NCBI GenBank assembly: GCA_949358305.1
Contig: OX442314.1
Coordinates: 14,501,060-14,565,059 of the forward strand
Length of the DNA stretch: 64,000 nucleotides
Source: Strigamia acuminata
Lineage: Eukaryota > Arthropoda > Chilopoda > Geophilomorpha > Linotaeniidae
Reading direction: 5' to 3'
A program made the translations under genes and the position numbers. Shown in pieces: positions 61,001-64,000 of the stretch; positions within the stretch are counted from its first letter, which is position 1, and each line of letters opens with the position of its first letter. The notes beneath the pieces are model-generated. The model ran no database searches. It saw only the letters and a program-made list of their open reading frames with translations, and had not been told where the DNA came from.

Positions 61001-62776
61001 TTTTTCATTCTTGTCTACTGTTTTTATTGCAAGAACAACTGGCTATTGGCCTATAAATGGATGTTCTGCGTGTTCCCCAAGCTCTTGGAGCAAATGCGTC
61101 ATTGATTGCTCAGAATAAAGTTATTTTACAAAACTGTCCTTACATGTAATGCTATGGCCTTTGGGATAATGCCCAATTTAAATTGAAAATTCAAATACGG
61201 TGCAATTGTTGTCCCAAGACCGCAATGTTGTGTGATATTTTGTTACTATAAATAGTTTTTCGAATGTATAGTATTGTTGAATTATTCTAGAAAGTTCTAT
61301 TAGACATCTGCACACGACTGTGTATTGTTGTGAACTATTGCAGTTTAGTTCCTGCATTAAAACGTTATCGTTTAGATGTTTGTTACAACTCGTCCCGAAT
61401 CATCATTTCACCAACACCATTGTTTTTCCACATGTTGAAGCTATACCGTAAACGCATGCGCCATTGCATTTCTATTTGCTGAATTCATCCTAGTCTTGTG
61501 AGCTAATTGCAACTGGGATGGTGATTGCATTGACCCATTGTAGCGGGGTGAAGCTAAAAGTCGCAACCTCAGGTTTTTCCATCACAACCACTATGTAATG
61601 ACCAAATGGTATTGCTGTGGTGGAAGGTGTGCGCGGATAGAAAGTTCTGGAAAACACTAGCTGTATTCAAAAAGTTGTGTTACAAGTGTTTTGGGTGTTT
61701 TTGTTTTGGTATTTATTTAACATCGCAAAACAAAAAAATCTAACACACTTGCAACAACGTTTTTAATGCAGTGTTGAAAAGGCAATTAATGTTTGTATTG
61801 AAATGCATATGTATTGTACATAAACATTTTCTGTTCGTTTAAATTAATAAACGACAAAATGGCTAGGCATGGATTTAAATATTAAATTTTGAAATCTTGA
61901 AAGATATGAATGGATTTTTGTTGAAATTGTAGATGATATTTTCTGAAGTGACTGAAATTGGTTTTGCTTTTTGTCGCTAGGTGGCACCACCTCACTGACG
62001 GAGCTATGGCTAGGCAATTCAGCGAAAGTGCGCTGGGAAGCGTTTTTGGGCTGCTTTAATAACACGTTTAGTCATCGACTATTGTTCGAACGTGTGCCTA
62101 CTCATTTTATCGTATTATGTTGTGTACTAAATCACATGATTCAGGTGAAACAACTTTACGTCGATGAAAAAAAATCAATATTAATTTAAATGTGAAATTT
62201 TTTTTAGAATTTGAAAATTGAAGAGTGGGAAATTGATTCATTTATTGCTCAAGCAGTCATCGTAAACAATTGCGATTTATCATTTCTGAAGAAAATTGAT
62301 GTATTTGAACTTGTTAAAAAATTATTTTTTGTGATAAACTTTGTGAAATTTTTTTTTTTAATTATATTTCTTGAAGATCGATCGACTTAATGCTCGTGCA
62401 GTTCATCTGAGTAGTATTTTTATGCGGGGCGTGTCATGTTCGTTACTCGTTCTGAGCACGTGCGGCTACCCGTTTCCGATGTCAAAAGCGATGCCATGGA
62501 ACTTCTTCGACGGAAAACTTTTCCACCGCTGTTATTTACGTGCCAAGCAGAAGGAAAGTTTCGTTAATCGCCGCGACAAGTTTGTAAGTTTTTTCAAGGT
62601 CTTTTTTGCTGTTCGAATTATTTTTCTCATTGTTTTTTTCCTTTTTATTTATTTTACTTTATTTATTTTTATTTTTGTTTCTTTTTTGGCTACAGAAATT
62701 TCCACACCCATTGTTTACAGAATTAAAAGGTGTGGTTGTTGAGAATTCAAAATTTCATAAGCAAACAACTCAGTAA
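38842..62776 (+). CDS. FAM120B: FAM120B-type constitutive coactivator of PPAR-gamma
   Basis: Five coding exons (38842-40084, 61981-62144, 62208-62300, 62377-62583, 62696-62776) join in phase to give 595 aa. It opens with MGVRGLQ and an XPG/FEN1-like fold: VVDAM (D44), FFFDG (D90), KECDDE (E159, D161), GQDSDY (D180, D182) and GND (D233). The helical C-terminal half shows LLYRPLRQRVY (365-375), VKEWCVY, ELWLG, VPTHFIVLCCVL and MPWNFFDGKLFH, as in human FAM120B. In mammals FAM120B coactivates PPAR-gamma and other nuclear receptors; PPAR-gamma itself is absent from arthropods, so the partner here is unknown. The long disordered repeats of the human protein are missing, making this form compact. 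The start follows a TTTACAG acceptor by 14 bp. The final exon lacks the basic tail of the vertebrate proteins. Confidence 0.93.
40165..40348. mobile_element. 184 bp MITE, pogo/Tigger-like, copy 1
   Basis: It begins CAGTCGAAACT and ends AGTTTCGACTG, with TA on both sides (40163-40164, 40349-40350). Terminal inverted repeats are about 27 bp and continue into ATAACGAAT-type words. The ends and TA duplication fit pogo/Tigger elements of the Tc1/mariner group. There is no coding capacity. It lies 80 bp after the FAM120B exon 1 donor. Confidence 0.9.
40853..40875. repeat. (TTAA)n microsatellite
   Basis: Five to six TTAA units. Confidence 0.9.
44918..44931. promoter_or_regulatory. RFX X-box-like site
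   Basis: GTTGTCATGACAAT is one base from the perfect palindrome at 27215. An octamer ATGCAAAT (POU-type) lies about 25 bp upstream near 44893. Confidence 0.4.
45868..46051. mobile_element. 184 bp MITE, pogo/Tigger-like, copy 2
   Basis: Same length, ends and orientation as the copy at 40165, flanked by TA (45866-45867, 46052-46053). The centre (TTCTATGGCCAGCCAACCAA) is identical. Most differences are single base changes, many at CG/TA positions, without net length change. Confidence 0.92.
48264..49598. mobile_element. foldback element with 429 bp inverted arms
   Basis: Arms 48264-48692 and 49170-49598 are inverted copies with about ten differences and no indels (about 98% identity), around a 477 bp centre. 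The outer ends read TACTAGTCAAAT, possibly a TA target duplication. Each arm repeats the word ATATCCTCATAC or a variant three times. Each arm also carries the same 79-codon open frame, probably a by-product. The centre has no recognisable transposase. Confidence 0.85.
50491..50509. repeat. (CTTT)n microsatellite
   Basis: Four to five units. Confidence 0.85.
52045..52073. repeat. (GT)n microsatellite, interrupted
   Basis: Alternating GT with A interruptions. Confidence 0.85.
53030..54180. promoter_or_regulatory. E-box-dense island in the FAM120B intron
   Basis: At least a dozen E-boxes occur in about 1.1 kb. They include CACCTG/CAGGTG near 53105, 53308, 53340 and 53372, CACGTG (53779), CAGCTG (53786 and near 53927) and CATCTG/CAGATG near 53153, 53380, 53631, 53960 and 54078. 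CGCCATCT (53628-53635) resembles a CTCF core. GC is higher than in the flanks. It is a candidate enhancer, target unknown. Confidence 0.4.
55693..55720. repeat. (GCAAA)n short tandem repeat
   Basis: Five to six units with one GCAAG variant. Confidence 0.9.
57476..57500. repeat. poly(T) homopolymer
   Basis: Twenty-five T residues. Confidence 0.9.
59717..59726. promoter_or_regulatory. isolated palindromic CRE
   Basis: GTGACGTCAC contains a full CRE. No exon or other promoter word was recognised beside it. Confidence 0.35.
61981..62144 (+). CDS. FAM120B: FAM120B coding exon 2
   Basis: It follows TTGTCGCTAG in phase 1 and encodes GTTSLTELWLG and VPTHFIVLCCVLNHMIQ, which continues the FAM120 alignment exactly from the end of the previous exon. 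Donor TTCAG|GTGAAA, phase 0. Confidence 0.92.
62208..62300 (+). CDS. FAM120B: FAM120B coding exon 3
   Basis: Thirty-one codons (NLKIEEWEIDSFIAQAV...) lie between TTTTTTTAG and a weak donor GAT|GTATTT. The DSFIAQA block matches the DAFLAQA/HAFIAQA segment of human FAM120A/B. Confidence 0.85.
62377..62583 (+). CDS. FAM120B: FAM120B coding exon 4
   Basis: Sixty-nine codons include NARAVHLSSIFMRGV and MPWNFFDGKLFH, the most conserved C-terminal motif of the family. Acceptor TTCTTGAAG, donor TTT|GTAAGT, phase 0. Confidence 0.93.
62696..62776 (+). CDS. FAM120B: FAM120B terminal coding exon
   Basis: Twenty-six codons (KFPHPLFTELKGVVVEN...) and TAA follow TTGGCTACAG. The segment resembles the KFHNLKAVV region of human FAM120B. 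A cryptic donor AAAAG|GTGTGG inside it leaves a small chance of a further exon beyond the window. Confidence 0.75.
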   Translation, partial: KFPHPLFTELKGVVVENSKFHKQTTQ

Positions 62777-63180
62777 ATATACTTTACTTATACGACGATG
62801 GATTTTTTTTTTCAACATTTTTTATTCTGATATTGATCTTAAATCCCTTTTGTTTTCGTTTAATTTTGTTGAATCTAGTAAATATTTTGATTCTAAAGAG
62901 ATGGCGCCACTAGTCTGTATGTGGTGGTGGCCTGGTGGGAAAATCGGCAAAGTTAGGACTAATAGTAATATTTTAGATATTTTAATTGCATATATTTTTG
63001 TTTTTAAGAAAATTCGCACGGAATATTTTAAAAAAGAATTTGACAAATTAAAAACAAATTACAATGTACCCGTTTGATACAATTCTTATGTATCCCAATA
63101 CAAAAGATTATTTTTGAAATAAAAATAAATCCAGATTTTCAATTGTTAAATAAAGTTCAAAATAAAAACATGAAATGTAG
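62777..63180 (+). other. FAM120B 3' UTR with clustered AATAAA
   Basis: AATAAA occurs at 63118-63123, 63124-63129 and 63149-63154, so the transcript probably ends near 63.15-63.18 kb. AGATGGCGCC lies at 62899-62908. Confidence 0.6.
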
Positions 63181-64000
63181 CACTTCTTCAATTTTCACCA
63201 AAATCGTAAGTTCTCGCATTCTCTAATCCCCAACAGATGGCGTCACCATCTTTGACCAGCACGTTTTTCACATGCCTTTTGAGTTTTCCCCGAGTTTTCC
63301 TTTCCTAATTTGATGTGCAGTCGTAAATCAATTATCTAAATTTTTAATATTTTTGGTAGAATCGGATTAAATTGCTGTTTTTAATCTGTGCTTTATTCAA
63401 CCAACTTTAAAATAAACAAACGATCATAAATTTGTAAAATTATAATTTATAAAAATAAAAAAAATGGTAAACACAATACTTTAATTAAATTCAAAATCGA
63501 ATAAAACATTCAAAACAAAAGGAAACCTTATCTTTAAATAAATAAAAAATAAAAAAAGATTTTTTTTTTTTTTTTTTTTATAAAAGCTGGGAAAAAAATT
63601 GATTGATTCTACAGCCTCTGGTCTTTGGAGATAAAATAGTGAATTACAAACCGATTTCATCACTGCTCCACTACCAGGAAAAATATAGCAGGGGAGTGAT
63701 GAGCTGAGTTTGAGTGTAGCCAGACCCCATTGGCTTAATAGGAAACGAATGGGGGAGAAATAGAAAGCAGTACACGTGGTGTTAATAACGAAGCGAAATC
63801 ACGCCATGAACAGAAACAGATGATTACTCACTCATTATGCGACAACATGTCGATCACATGGGAAAAGAACTGCGCCGAACTGCTAAAAATAAAAATAAAA
63901 AACATCATAAAGACATTTGCCACGACAATCACGTTACCTTTAATGTTTAATCTATGAGATAATCATCTTTTTATTGCTTTTTCTCCCCTTTTTTCATACC
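63181..64000. other. unassigned right end
   Basis: No exon recognised. It contains ACAGATGGCG (63233-63242, CTCF-like core) and a 20 bp T-run at 63560-63579. Confidence 0.4.
63560..63579. repeat. poly(T) homopolymer
   Basis: Twenty T residues. Confidence 0.9.

Larger units (their letters stand above)
40085..61980 (+). other. 21.9 kb intron of FAM120B
   Basis: The protein alignment runs directly from 40084 to 61981, so no coding exon of this gene is missing between them. The intron holds two MITE copies, a foldback element, many E-boxes and Su(H)-type words, microsatellites and AT-rich tracts. The other coding introns are only 63, 76 and 112 bp. No nested gene was recognised on either strand. 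Confidence 0.85.

Noticed and set aside
1-64000. tRNA, rRNA, known microRNA or CRISPR array
   Set aside because: No B-box GGTTCGA-type tRNA core with cloverleaf context, no rRNA core, none of the well-known arthropod microRNA sequences, and no regularly spaced repeats with unique spacers were seen.

Overview
This is a eukaryotic genomic window, most likely from an arthropod outside the flies. It is AT-rich, has many homopolymer tracts, and its genes are split by GT-AG introns. The arthropod call rests on the Delta protein, whose intracellular tail carries a NEQNAV Neuralized-type motif and a KQLNTD block resembling fly Delta. The species cannot be named from the sequence.

Three protein-coding genes could be assembled completely. 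(1) Minus strand, 4102-6374: a ChaC-family glutathione-specific gamma-glutamylcyclotransferase in three exons, with a CRE-like plus CCAAT promoter near 6.5 kb. (2) Minus strand, 10964-16972: the Notch ligand Delta in ten coding exons (831 aa), with a well-spaced TATA box and initiator near 17.6 kb. (3) Plus strand, 38842-62776: a FAM120B-type protein (constitutive coactivator of PPAR-gamma, XPG/FEN1-like fold) in five coding exons (595 aa). It has a probable 5' UTR exon and promoter near 35.15 kb and one 21.9 kb intron. Exon phases join without a gap in all three. A fourth promoter-like site with a short 5' exon lies at 461-615 on the plus strand; its gene is unknown.

The rest is non-coding: 17.5 kb between the Delta and FAM120B promoters, and the large FAM120B intron. 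That intron holds two 184 bp pogo/Tigger-type MITE copies and a 1.33 kb foldback element with 429 bp arms about 98% identical. A degenerate tandem repeat lies at 24.3-24.7 kb.

The most interesting signal is regulatory. By eye the window contains about 74 CACCTG/CAGGTG E-boxes and 15 strict Su(H)-type YGTGGGAA sites, several times what base composition predicts. Both are the DNA words used by proneural bHLH factors and by Notch signalling, which would fit dispersed control of Delta. A genome-wide background must be checked before that is accepted. RFX X-boxes and CTCF-like AGATGGCG sites are also scattered through the window. No wholly new protein system was seen.
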